A DNA stretch of 64,000 bases from an uncultured Bacteroidota bacterium (GTDB lineage: Bacteria; Bacteroidota; Bacteroidia; Flavobacteriales; Flavobacteriaceae): assembly GCA_902590705.1 (NCBI GenBank), contig CACIXU010000005.1:48527-112526 (forward strand), read 5' to 3'. The position numbers and the translations under genes were made by a program. The first letter of the stretch is position 1. Each line of letters opens with the position of its first letter. Under the pieces are notes generated by a model that saw only the letters and a program-made list of their open reading frames with translations, made no database searches and was not told the DNA's origin. Positions 45,701 through 60,700 of the stretch are shown in pieces.

Positions 45701-48700
45701 AACTACAACTGGGCTGACGCTATAAAGTCTCAAGATTTTGAACTGGGCCAGACAACATATCTAAACAGGTATACCTATACTTTTACCACCAGTGCAAATG
45801 CTGGGACAAACAATGCCAGGGTTGGGCTGCATCCACCGTCTAATAGTTTAGGAAGTAATGTAAGATTCTGGGGAATTCAACTAGAAGAGGGCAATGAAGC
45901 GGGGACTTACATTTATAATTACGGTAAGAATCCGACTAGAAATTGGGAAAATGAAGTTCTTGACGGAGTGACTTATTCTTACTCTAACTATGGGGATAAA
46001 TACCTAAAACTTTATGATGGAGGGACCGGTGAACCAGTATATAATCGCTGGCACCCAGGTTATCCAAACTCAAATGCTTCACCGAGTACAAACAGATATA
46101 ATTATGCATATTTTCATCCTACATCAAATTCTGCAAATTATATAAATACACATAATACCCAATCTTTTCGGCACATTGTAGAGATTGAAAACCAGTCTAG
46201 TGTCGTTACAGATGTTACAAACTATGATTACATTGGGGAGTATCAAGGCCATCACTATTTTAAAAAAGAAAGCAGCCCCACGTATTGGTATAACGCTGCA
46301 AATCAAATCGATGCTGCATTTAGCCAGTATGGTAAGGAGGCCTATATGTATATTCCCAATTCAGAGGCCGAACATAACTTTGTTAAAGCACAATTAACCT
46401 CTAACAATTATTGGTTAGGAATTTTCAAAGATTCCTATGATGATCCACAGCGATCATATACCGATCGTTGGAGAGATGTAAAAGGGAATTATATGTCCTC
46501 TGCCGAATCCCGAGAATATGTCTCTACAATTTCAGCGGGGAGCTCAATTACATTTACATATGACTATACCATAACCACTGAAGATGTTAATGCCGGAGTA
46601 ATCTCCAATAGCATAACCATTACCTCAAGATCACAGAGTGTTACGGATATTTCCGATGATGGAGACGACAGTGATGGAAATACCGAAGATGATCCCACCG
46701 AGACAACGATGTTTACTACTTCCTCTTTAGAGGCTACCAAGACGGTTTCCTCTACAGATGTAAATGGAGATGGGATAATTGGAGTAGGAGATAAAGCAGT
46801 GTTTACTATTGTCGTATCAAATACTGGAAATACGGATATTACAAGCCTTCAACTCTCCGACACTCTTACTGATTTTGATAATGTAGCGCTGAGTCTTGAT
46901 GGAGCAATCACCCTTACAAATTCATATACACTAAACGAGAACAGATCAGCTGGAGGGTCTTCGGATGGATTTGACAATATGACTAGCTTTTATAATGGGG
47001 ATTATAATGCTGATTTTTGGCGTGTGGCAGGATACTTTTATAAAAATGGAACCAACTTTACCGTAAATGACGCCTATTTTTATGATAATTTTCGAGCTGT
47101 TGTTGAGGTAGATGAGCTTACTAACTCTATAACTTCATTAGGAAGTGATAACGATGTACTTATAGGGCAATATAATGGGCATAGTTATTTTTATTTAAAT
47201 AACACTTACGATTTTTCTGAACATCTATATAATATTAGAAACAGCCCCGAGAAACCTTACATGGTTGAATTTAATACCATGGAGGAGTGGAATTGGTTTA
47301 AAACCCAAGCAGTAGGTATCCCTAACAATCAAAACTATTGGATAGGACTGGTTAGGCCACATAAATATGAGAATGATTGGGGGATTGATTACGACGCTGG
47401 ATGGGAGTGGTATAAATCAAAAGTTCTACTCTCTGGAAATGGAGGGGGGTCTTCCTCATCAAGCCCCACACTTGAGACAACACTCCTTGCTGGGTCATCA
47501 TATACCTATACCGTTACTTACACCATTACTCAATCCGATCTTGAAACCGGAGGGGTGTCGAACTCCCTGTTTGTTAGTGGTCAGGATCCCTTTACCGCAG
47601 TAGTATCTGATGTGTCAGATGATACCGATGACACAGATGGTAATTTAGTGGATGACTCAACGATCCTAACCCTAACAAGATCTCCATCACTAATAGTGAC
47701 TAAATCAGCAACAGTATCTGATGTGAATGGAAACAGTTTAAATGACTCTGGTGATGTGGTTACCTATACAATTGTGGTAAGCAACACTGGAAACATTAGA
47801 CTATCCTCGGTTACACTTTCCGATACCCTTGAAGATGCGTACTTTACTGATATTTCGTCATCTGTAATGGGACCTATCTTTGTATCGGCTACTTTAGGAT
47901 CGTCTGAAGGGACTATTTTGGTTGGGGAACAAGCTACCTACACCGCTTCAGTTACCATTACCCCGGCGATGCTTTCAAATGGATTTATTGCCAATACTGT
48001 AGTTGCTACTGCAAGTACAACCGCGGGAGTGGTTACAGATAGCTCTGACGATCCAAGCACAGCTGAGGATAATGATCCCACCAGAACATTTCTGCAAACA
48101 AACCCAAGTATTAATATCACTAAAACTGTCACCCAGACCTATGAAAATGGCGATGGATTTCTAAGTCCTGGCGATGTTATCACTTACACTATTATAGTAT
48201 CTAATACGGGTAACCTTAACCTATTAAATCCTCAGCTAACCGACACAACTGTTGATGGAGCAGGTAATACGCTTTCTACAACCACATTTACTCTTACAAA
48301 CGCAACAGCCGGTTCATCACTATCTGAAATACTAACCAGCGGTCAGCTAACTCTTCAAATGTCTTATACCCTAGAGCAATCTACAGTCAACTCTGGACTT
48401 GTATCCAATAGCATTGTTATAAGTAGCGTTCCGTTTGGTCAGTCCACTCCAGTGACTGATGTTTCAGATGATCCAACCACCGCTGCAGCAGATGATCCAA
48501 CGGTATTAAATATACCCGAGACTACAGGGGTTGATCTAGAAAAAACTTATGAGACAATTGATGTAAACAATAATGGAGCTGTTGATCTGGGTGATGTGAT
48601 TAGATATAAATTTACAATCACCAATAATGGTAATACCGACCTGCAGAATATTACCATATCAGATAACTTAGTTGGTGGGGCGGCCAGCACGACCCTTACC

Positions 48701-51700
48701 CAACAAATTGCAACTGATCGGGCCACAGTTAATGGTTTAAGACAATCCTATTACATTGATAATAATAACAGTAACCAGACCGGAAGCTCAGGAATCAATG
48801 AAAATACTAGTCAGCCACAATATGTGCCAGATGGAATTGAGTATGTTCTGCCAGCTGGACTTTTCACAAATGATGATCTTACTAACTCAAATAAGTGGAA
48901 TAATCTAATTTCAGAGGGTAGAGGCTACATTAGGGTTAACGATTCCAATCCAAGTGGCGGCCATCAAATCACTAACAATGGATATGGCGCTTTGGCAATT
49001 AGAGGCAATAACGCATATTCTAATACCTATCTCACCTACCCTGTTCAACCAAACACCACATATACCTTCTCAGTTTATGCAATGGGGTCACTGGGTACTC
49101 AGATCACCCTTTTCACTCATGGCGGCTTTAATCCACCAGCAACAAATCAAAATGTACAATCCTCTGAGGTATCCAAAACCTTTACCTTTGACCAAAACTA
49201 TAAGTATAAGAGATATGAAATAGTATTTACCACTGGAGCTTCTGTGGGAACTGGTAGGTTTGGATTTAGTCCAAAACAATACGGTACGTGGTCTTATTTT
49301 TGGGGCGCACAAATTGAGGAGGGTGCGGGAGCAACGCCTTATATTTTTACCAAAAATTCAGTCCTTTCAAAAGTTGCCACAAACATTGGAGATTATGCCG
49401 GTACAATTAGTTCTAATAGCTCTAAAACCCTTACTGGCCTTTACACCATAACCTCTGATGCGGTAGATCAGGGCTTTATAAATAACAGGGCAACTGTCAA
49501 TGCATCTACCGTTAATTCCACTGTGGTTACAGACACCTCAGATGATGGGGATGATACTGATGGGAATACGACCGATGATCATACATTTACTCAGATCGAT
49601 GCATTCCCATCCTTGGATGTCATGAAAACATTTATTTGGCAAGATTCAAATAGTGATTCTAAGGTAAATGTTGGGGATCTTATCAGTTATTCTATTACAA
49701 TATCTAATACAGGGGATTCAACTGTAAAAAATTATACTCTTGAAGATACCTTTAAAAACTCCCTTGGAGCAGATCTCACATACACCGGCCAACCAGCACT
49801 TGTTTCTGCATCTCAGGGATCCTCGGTTGGAACTATAAAATCTGGTGAGAAGCAGGTATATAGCGCTCAATTTATTATAAACGATCTTGCATTTTCAACA
49901 CCATTTGTGACAAATAGTATTAAGGTCACAGGTGATTCAAATGGATTAACTGATAATGTTTCTGATACTTCAGATGATGGAGATGACACAGATGGGAATA
50001 CAGAGGATGATCCTACCATAACTTTTATGGAGCCAGATGGTAAAGTTGAGGCTACTAAAACTTTTGAAATTATAGACTCTGATGGTGATGGAGAAACATC
50101 AGTTGGAGATGTGATAAGATTTATTATTCAAATTGAAAATATTGGAAATACAGCACTGTCAAGTATCACCCTTGTTGACGTCTTGACTGATGAGGATGGA
50201 AATACCCTTACCCTCTCAGAGGAGCCATTTTTCTTCTCCTCAACCCAAAGCTCAACCGTAGGGAATTTAAAAATTGGAGAAAGCGCATATTACAGGGCAC
50301 TCTTTATAGTAGACCAACAATCCTTTGACTCTGGAAGTATACGAAACTATGTTGATGTTACCGCTAGTAGCTCCTATGGAACTAATGATGTAACCGATAG
50401 AAGTGATGATGGAAATGATGGGGATGGAAATACAACAGATGATGTAACAGTTGTTCCACTCTTTGCAGCTGCACAAATTAATGTAATTAAAACAGCAACA
50501 GTATTTGATGGAAATGGCGATGGTATTACCGGAGCAGGAGATACAATAAATTATGTTATCACGGTTGAGAATACAGGTATAACAGGACTTGGAACTGTTA
50601 CACTTGTTGACACCCTTACCGATGGAAATGGAGGGGCATTAACCCTTGCCAATGGACCGAATTATGAGGCCAATAGCTCCTCTCAGAATTCGCCCGAGGG
50701 CAGTCTTGCAGCAGGCGAGACAGCGAGGTATTTAGCATCTTATGTGATAAGTAATGATGCTGCCCTTACGGGTAAAATAATAAACTCAGTAACTGTATCA
50801 GCTACAAGTGTAAGTGATAGTACAGTTGTTTCTGATGTGAGCGACGATAATGATGATACTGACGGAAATGTACTAGACGATCCTACAGAGGTTTTAATTA
50901 TTCTTACCCCTCAAATTCAGGTGACTAAGTCGGCGGTAGTTACACAAAATAACGGTAATGCAATTAACGATCTGGGTGATACAATAGTTTATACCATAAC
51001 AATTACTAATACAGGAAATGTAAATCTTAATAACCTTACGGTAACTGATACTTTAACCGATTTCTCAGGGGCAGGTCTTACCCTTACAACCACTCCAACA
51101 TTTTTATCAGGGACAAACGCTAATGCTTCATCAATTAATATTGGGGGTGTAGCAATTTTTAGAGCCACATTTACAATTAATCAGCAAGCGGTTGATACAG
51201 GTGGGGTTAGTAATGTAGCCTTCGTAACTGCTGCAAGTACAGTTGATGCATCCAAGGTTGCCTCTGATACATCCGATGATCCAAACACCGCAGCGGCAGA
51301 TGACAAAACAGCTATATCTATAACTGCAACACCATCAATTCAAATTACTAAACTAGCAGCCGTTAGTGATCCAGATAGTAATGGGATTGATATTGGAGAC
51401 ACTATAACTTATACAATTGTTGCAACCAACACAGGAGATTTAACACTTTCAAATATTAAGCTAACCGATACACTCACTGATGCAAATAGCACCTCACTCT
51501 CACTTAGTAGTGGTCCTACCATCACCTCAGGCTCTTCAAGTAGTTTAGCTGTTGGAGGCGCGATTATCTATCAGGCAACATTTGTTATCACTCAGCCTGC
51601 AGTTGATAGTGGAAGTGTAATTAATATTGCCAATGTAACTGCCTCAAGCCCCTCAGGTAGTGATGATGTAACCGATAGCTCTGATGATCCAACAACAGCA

Positions 51701-54700
51701 GCTGCTAATGATCCAACTGTTGTATCAATAACCTCCAGTCCATCGATAAGGGTGCTTAAAGCAGTATCAGTAACAGATAACGGTGACGGAAAGTTAGGTA
51801 AAGGAGATATACTGCAGTATGATATATCAATTGAAAACACTGGTGATGTAACCCTTAAAAGCATAACAGTTACCGATACCCTAACCGATGGAAATAGCTC
51901 AACAATGAATCTTAGTAGTGGTCTGTATTATGCTGGGTCTGACGGAGGATCGCCTCAAGGAGAACTTAAAGTTGGAGAAAAAGTTGATTACATCGGCTTC
52001 TTTATAATTAACCAACAGGCAGTTGATTCAAAGAGTGTAATAAATATAGCAACTGGCAGCGCCACAACACCAAGCGGTGGAACGGTAACTGACACCTCCG
52101 ATGATCCAAATACAGCAACCCCAAATGATCCTACAATTGTTAATATGACAGTTACTCCTTCAATTGAGGTTACTAAAACAGTTTCTGTTACCGACACTAA
52201 TGGAGACGGGGTAACTGGTGCAAATGATTTAATATACTATACAATTGTTGTAGAAAATACGGGAGATCAAACGCTCACAGGAATTACTTTGGTAGATCAA
52301 TTAAGCGATGGAAATGGTCAGCCACTGAGTCTTTTAAATGGTCCGACCTATGATGGCTTGAGTGGCTCTAAAGGGTCTAATCAAGGAACTGCCCTACCTG
52401 GCGAGACTCACAAATACACAGCAATTTACCTAATTAGTGAGGCAGCTGCTCAGACACCTAGGATTTCTAATATTGTAATTGCTACAGCCAGTAGTCCAGG
52501 GCAGACTAATAATGTAAGCGATACCTCTGATAATGGAAATGATATAGATGGCAATACAGTAGATGACTCTACTGATGTTGTGGTGTCTCCAAGTCCAGCA
52601 ATTGAAGCAACCAAAACAGCTAACGTTATTGACAACAACAGCAATGGAAGTAATGATCCAGGTGATACCATTGTTTATACCATTACAATTCAAAATACAG
52701 GAAATGTAAGCCTTACAAATATTTCTCTAGTTGATACCCTGACTGATAACAACGATAATGCATTGTCACTTGACAGTGGACCAACTTTTGTATCTGCAAA
52801 TGGTGGATCGCCAGAGGGTACACTAGGATTTTCTGAGATAGCCACTTATACTGCTACTTACACTATTGAACCTGCTGCAGCATTTACCACAAAAATTAAA
52901 AATCAAGTAACAGTATCTGCAAGTGGAGGTGGAGTAAATGTATCAGATATTAGCGATAATGGGATTGACAACGATGGTAATCAGTTTAATGACAAAACAG
53001 AGGTTTCAACTTCTGCCCAGGCTTCAATTGAGGCAATTAAAACAGCCTCGGTTAGTGATACTAATGGCAATGGTTTAACCGATGCAGGAGATATTATTAC
53101 CTACAAAATTGGTATTAGAAATACAGGTGGGGTTCCTCTTGAAAATTTATCTATAAACGATGTTCTTAAAGACGGAAATGGAACAAACCTTGCTTTAAAT
53201 GCTCTCCCTAGTTTTGAATCAGCATCTGCAGGAAGCGCCTCAACAACGATTGCAATTTCAGGAGTTGTGACTTATACCGCTGACTATACGATCTCAACTG
53301 ATGCCTCTTATTCAGGGAGTATTGTAAATACAGTTACTGTCCAAGCAAACGGTCAAGGGGGAAGTGGAATTGTTACTGATCAAGGAGATGATCCAAGCAC
53401 AGGGGCGGCTAATGACGCTACCGTTGTAGATATAGATCCATTTGCTGCACTTGACGTTACTAAAACAACAACCATCACAGACGAAGGAGATGGAATAGTT
53501 GGTGCTGGAGATGTAATCAATTATACAATTCGTGCAAAAAATATTGGTAATGTCACCCTAACAGGAGTAACGGTGAGTGATACCCTTACCGATGGGAATA
53601 GCGCTACTTTAACAATGAGTACTGGTCCATCATTCTCAGGATCAGATAAGGGCTCCAATACCGGAACATTACTCGCTGGGGAGACCGCTACATATATCGC
53701 CTATTATATAATATCAGATGCAGCTGCAGCTACTCTTCAGATAAGAAACTCTGCAGTTGTAATTGCCAGTAGTCCAGGACAGAGTAATAATGTAAGTGAT
53801 ACCTCAGATGATGGGGATGACACCGATGGTAATACCGAGGATGATAAGACAATTACTGATATTACTCCAAGGCCTCTTATGGAGATTTCCAAAACAGCAT
53901 CAGTTACCGATAATGGTGATGGAATCAATGGAGCTAACGATGTTATAACATACAACATTACCATTAAAAATACCGGTAATGTAAATCTATCCAATGTTTT
54001 AATAGATGACAATCTAAAAGACGGAAACGGAGGCGCTTTATCAATCACTGGACCGGCTCTTACATCAAATACTGCTGGCTCATCAACTTCAACTATTCTG
54101 ACAAACGGAATTTTAACCCTTACTGCTACCTACACAATTGAAGATAATGCGGCCAACACTACTCAGATAATTAATACTGTTAGTGTTACTTCATCCAGTC
54201 CAAGTAACACTAATGATGTTTCAGGTTCAGATACTGTTACTGTTACTACAGTGTCAAATGCTGGTATGGAGGTTACCAAAACTGTTACCGTAACTCAGAA
54301 TGATGGTAATGCGACCAATGATAGCGGTGATATATTGACATATACTATAAAAATTGAAAATACCGGAAATCTCACCCTCTCTAACCTAACGCTCAACGAT
54401 CAGTTAACCGATGGCGGTGGGGGTAATTTGACTTTGACCTCAGGTCCGACCTTTAGTAGCGCAACTGCTGGAAGTACCTCGACTACTGTTGCTGTTGGTG
54501 GGGTTGTGAGCTATACAGCTACATTTAACATAACTCAAAACGCTGCCAATACCGGCAGTATAAACAATACTGTTACTGTTGTTGGTTCCACACCAAGTGG
54601 TAATGGCGATGTATCAGATGTATCAGATGATGGAGATGATACTGATGGTAATACTACTAATGACCCAACGGTTGTTCAAACGACCTCTGATGTATCTATA

Positions 54701-57700
54701 GAGGTTACAAAATCTGCAGCCTATGTTGACAATAACAGTAATGGTAAGATCGATACTGGCGATAGGATTAACTACACAATCATTGTAAATAATACCGGTA
54801 ATGTTGATCTAACGGGACTTAAGATCCAGGATGTTTTAACTGACGGTAATGGAGGTGCTCTTACCCTTAGCACTTCACCGACCTTTGCCTCTGCAAGCGC
54901 GGGATCAACTTCATCGACAATAGAGGCAGGTGATCAGGTCACCTTCAGCGCTTCCTACATAATCGAGCAGGCAGCGGCTAATACTGGAAGTATCATCAAC
55001 CGAGCTACGGCCATTGCTAGTAGTCCAGGCCAGACTGATGATGTGACCGACCAGAGTGATGATCCCAATACTGGGGCAGCAAATGACGCTACGATAGTTA
55101 GTATTACTCCATCTCCTGCGATGGAAGTTACCAAGACGGTAGCAGTTATAGAGAACGGCGATGGCTTCCTTGGCATAGGCGATACAGTTAAGTATACCAT
55201 TGCTATTGAGAACCAAGGTAATGTTCCACTTACCTCGATAGTTATCAGCGATACCTTTACAGATATAGGGTCCAATACGATGACCCTTACTACGACTCCG
55301 ACCTTTGACTTTGCAGATTTAGGGTCCAGCCAGGGAAGTATAGCTCCAGGGGAGAAAGCATATTACAACGCGACCTTCCTGGTGGATCAGGCATCGATAG
55401 ATGCAGGCGGGCTGCACAATCAGGTATCGGTAACTGCCACTAGTACAGGAGGCACTGTGTCTGACACCTCTGATGATGGCATTGATAATGATGGAAATAC
55501 CACTGATGATGTAACGGTACTACTTATAGATCCTAATCCAGTACTTCTGGTTACTAAAACGGCAACGGTATCGGATAGCGCGGGTGACGGAGTGAACCTA
55601 GGAGATGTAATTACTTATACGATAAGTATAGAGAACAAGGGTAATGTTACTTTAAATAGTTTAACTATAAGCGATACTATTAAAGACGGTAACGGGGCTA
55701 ACCTGTCCTTAGACGGCCCACCTAGTTTTGTATCGGCGACTACTAGTTCTACATCCACTACGCTTCAAGTTGGAGGAACAGCCACCTTTACTGTGAGCTA
55801 CACTATAAACCAGCAGGCGGTAGATAGTGGTAGGGTAGAGAACAGCGCTTTAGGAACAGCCAGTAGTCCCTCGGGAGTACAGACTAGTGATACCTCTGAT
55901 GATGGGGATGATAGTGATGGAGATATCGATGATGATCCTACAATAACTCTTCTAACAGCTACCCCGACATTAGTTGTTACTAAATCTGCTGTCCTTAATG
56001 ATCCAGACAGTAATGGGGTAGATTTAGGCGACACCATTACCTATACTATAGTGGTTACAAATACTGGGGATCTTACCCTTAGTAATGTAGTTATTACAGA
56101 TACACTTACCGATGCGAACAGCAGTTCACTTTCATTAAATAGTGGACCTACTCTCACTGCGGGTGATGCAAGTAATTTAGGTGTGGGAGCAGCACTCACC
56201 TATCAGGCAACACATGTCATCACCCAGCAGGGAGTAGATAGTGGAAGTGTAATTAATATAGCTAAAGCAACGGCCTCAAGTCCTGGTCAGAGTGGTAACG
56301 TGAGTGATACTTCGGATGATCCAAGTACTGCTGCTGCAGATGATCCAACGGTTGTGAGTATCACCTCAACTCCTTCTTTAGAGGTAGAGAAAAGCCTTAT
56401 CATTACAGACAATGGAGACGGGGTAACTGGAGTGGGAGATATCGCTAGGTATACTATCACAGTACAGAACACAGGTAATATCACTTTAAATAATGTTACG
56501 GTAAGTGATACCCTTACCGATGCCAATAGCAATACACTTAACTTAGATAGTGGTCCATCGTTCTCTGGATCGGACCAAGGTTCAGCGCAAGGGGTGCTCA
56601 AGCCAACAGAGAAAGCTACCTATATAGCATTTTATATTATCGATCAGGCGGCTATTGATAGCGGCGGAATAATCAATATAGCTAAGGGAATCAGCGGCTC
56701 GGTGAGTGACACATCAGATGATCCAAATACGGCTGCTGCCAATGATCCAACCTCGATAAGTATTACTTCTTCCCCGTCTTTAGAAGTTACTAAAACAGCT
56801 ACAGTAAATGATAACAATGCAGATGGAGAAACCGGAGCAGGAGATATTATTAATTACACTATTGCAATCCGCAATAACGGTAACGTTACTTTAAGTGGAC
56901 TCACGATAAGCGATACACTCACAGATGGTTTAGGCAACAGTCTAACACTTGGTAATCCAGGAGGTCAGCCTCAGTACAGTGCTACTAGTATGGGCTCTGG
57001 AGTAGGTACTGTAAAACCAGGCGAGACTCAGACCTATACTGGCTTCTACGTGATAAGCCCAGCGGCGGCAAGCACGGATAAAGTAGTCAATAGCGCTATA
57101 GTAACAGCCAGCAGTCCAGGACAGACAAATAATGTAAGTGACACTTCTGATGATGGAGATGACAATGACGGTAACACTACCGATGACTCTACCGATGTGT
57201 CTATCTCTCCAAAACCATCAGTAGAAGCGACTAAAACGGCTACCGTAAGTGACACTGACGGAAGTGGTCTTAATGATCCGGGAGATATAATTATCTATAC
57301 CATTACTGTAGAGAATACAGGTAATGTTACCCTTACCTCGATAACTCTGGATGATACTTTAACTGATCATAACGGTAACGCTTTATCACTTGATAGTGGG
57401 CCGACCTTTGTATCTGCAAACGCGGGCTCGCCAGAGGGTACTTTGTCTGGTGGAGAGACAGCGACCTATACGGCGAGCTATACGATAGGTTCCTCAGCAG
57501 CTTACAGTGGAAGCGTTAGAAACAGAGTAGTGGTCACCTCTAGTAGTCCAGGCAATACAGGAGATGTTATAGACATCAGTGATAACGGTAATGATAACGA
57601 CGGTAATCAGTTTAATGACCATACGGTGGTAGCCACCACGGCGCAGGCATCAATCCAGACAGTTAAGACAGCAACGGTTAGTGATACTAACGGTAACAGT

Positions 57701-60700
57701 TTAACAGACGCAGGTGATATAATCATTTACCAGGTTGGAGTAACCAATACAGGAGGGGTTAACCTAGAGTCACTGAGTTTTGTTGATACCCTTAAAGATG
57801 GTAATGGTCAGACCTTGTCCTTAGATGCTCAGTTGAGTTTTGTATCAGCGACAACCTCTTCAACATCCACTACGCTAATACCAACAGGGGTAGTAACCTA
57901 TACAGCACAGTATACCATAACCAATGATGCTTCTTACTCAGGCAGTATCGTTAACCGAGCGGTAGCTAGTGCAAATGTAGAGGGAACAAATAATCAGATA
58001 AGTGACCAGAGTGACGATCCAGCTACAGCGGCGGCCAATGACGATACAACAGTAAGTATAGATCCAGTACCAGGATTAGAGGTTACCAAGATAGCAACAG
58101 TAACAGACGAGGGAGATGGTTTTGTAGGCGCTGGAGATGTAATTAATTACACCATAACGGTTAAAAATATTGGTAATGTTACCCTAACAGGAGTAACGGT
58201 GAGTGATACTCTTACTGATGGGAATGGATCTAATATAAACCTTACAAGCGGACCATTCTACTCCGGAGCGAATCAAGGATCTGCACAGGGAACTCTAAAA
58301 GCAGGAGAGACATCTACCTACAGGGCTTATTACATAATATCTGAAACCGTAGCGGCGACGATGGCTTTAGCAAATCGCGTAATTGCGACAGGAAGCAGTC
58401 CTGGAAACACAAATAATGTAAATGATACCTCAGATAATGGTGATGACACTGATGGAAACACAGTTGATGATTTAACAGTTACTGAAATTACTCCTAGACC
58501 ATCAATTGAAATATCAAAAACAGCCTTAGTTCAAGATCAAAATAGTAACAGTAAAACCGATCAAGGCGATATAATAAATTATACCATTACAGTTACAAAT
58601 ACGGGAAATGTTCCCTTAAACGCTGTTAATCTCACTGATACTCTTACAGATAATAACAATAATTCATTATCAATAACAGGGCCTAGCTTTGCGAGCTCAA
58701 CATTAGGCTCTGGTGCAGGTTCGCTACTACCAGGTGAATCAGCCACCTATAATGCCAATTATATGATAGAGCAGAATGCAGCCAATAGTGGCGCTATAAT
58801 TAATACCGTTTCAGTTACTGCATCTAGTCCTGGTGAGACAAATAACGTAAGTGACACATCAGACGATGGAGATGATACTGATGGGAATACAGTAGATGAT
58901 AAAACCATAGTGCAGACTCAGTCTGATGCTACTATTGAGGTTACAAAAACAGCTCAGGTAACACAAAATGATGGAAATATCACTAATGATGTAGGGGATC
59001 TTATCACTTATACAATTACTGTTGAAAACACCGGTAATGTTGATCTTTCAAATATTCAAATAACTGACAATTTAAAAGATGCAAGTAATAATAACTTATC
59101 ACTAACTACAAGTCTTACCAGAAACTACCCAGTAGTTGAGATTAATGTAACAGTGGGTGTTGCCTCTCTTGGTGGAAATGCATACTACTTTGACGGGGTC
59201 GAAAAGGCTCAAATTACCCTTGAGAGGGGAAGAGTTTATAAGTTTATCCAGTCCAGTGGAACCAATGTTTCTCATCCAATCGCATTTAGTACCACTAGTA
59301 ATGGAACCCATGGAGGAGGGGGCGCTTACAATACTGGAGTAATCTCCTCAGGTACAGCGGGTAATAATGGTGCATATACTCAAATTACTGTGGATCAAAA
59401 TCTGACAGCTCTTTATTACTATTGTGTAAATCACTCCGGGATGGGATCTAATTTTGTAATAAGTAATCCCTCAAATATTATTACCGCAAGTACAGTTGCT
59501 ACATATACCGGAACATATCTAATTGAGCAGTCAGCTGCCAATACTGGAAAGGTTATAAATTCTGTAACTGTCGTTGGTTCCTCTCCAGGAAATAACGGTG
59601 ATGTGTCGGATGTTTCAGATGATGGTGATGATACTGATGGTAATACCACTAATGATCCAACTGAGATTATTACATCTACTGATTTTTCAATTGCTGTTGT
59701 TAAAACTGCAACTGTGAATGACAATAACAGTAACGGAAAAGTTGATGTAGGCGATAGAATTGATTATTCAATAACTGTTAGTAATACAGGTAACGCTGAT
59801 CTAACGGGACTTAAGATCCAGGATGTTTTAACTGACGGTAATGGAGGTGCTCTTACCCTTAGCACTTCACCGACCTTTGCCTCTGCAAGCGCGGGATCAA
59901 CTTCATCGACAATAGAGGCAGGTGATCAGGTCACCTTCAGCGCTTCCTACATAATCGAGCAGGCAGCGGCTAATACTGGAAGTATCATCAACCGAGCTAC
60001 GGCCATTGCTAGTAGTCCAGGCCAGACTGATGATGTGACCGACCAGAGTGATGATCCCAATACTGGGGCAGCAAATGACGCTACGATAGTTAGTATTACT
60101 CCATCTCCTGCGATGGAAGTTACCAAGACGGTAGCAGTTATAGAGAACGGCGATGGCTTCCTTGGCATAGGCGATACAGTTAAGTATACCATTGCTATTG
60201 AGAACCAAGGTAATGTTCCACTTACCTCGATAGTTATCAGCGATACCTTTACAGATATAGGGTCCAATACGATGACCCTTACTACGACTCCGACCTTTGA
60301 CTTTGCAGATTTAGGGTCCAGCCAGGGAAGTATAGCTCCAGGGGAGAAAGCATATTACAACGCGACCTTCCTGGTGGATCAGGCATCGATAGATGCAGGC
60401 GGGCTGCACAATCAGGTATCGGTAACTGCCACTAGTACAGGAGGCACTGTGTCTGACACCTCTGATGATGGCATTGATAATGATGGAAATACCACTGATG
60501 ATGTAACGGTACTACTTATAGATCCTAATCCAGTACTTCTGGTTACTAAAACGGCAACGGTATCGGATAGCGCGGGTGACGGAGTGAACCTAGGAGATGT
60601 AATTACTTATACGATAAGTATAGAGAACAAGGGTAATGTTACTTTAAATAGTTTAACTATAAGCGATACTATTAAAGACGGTAACGGGGCTAACCTGTCC

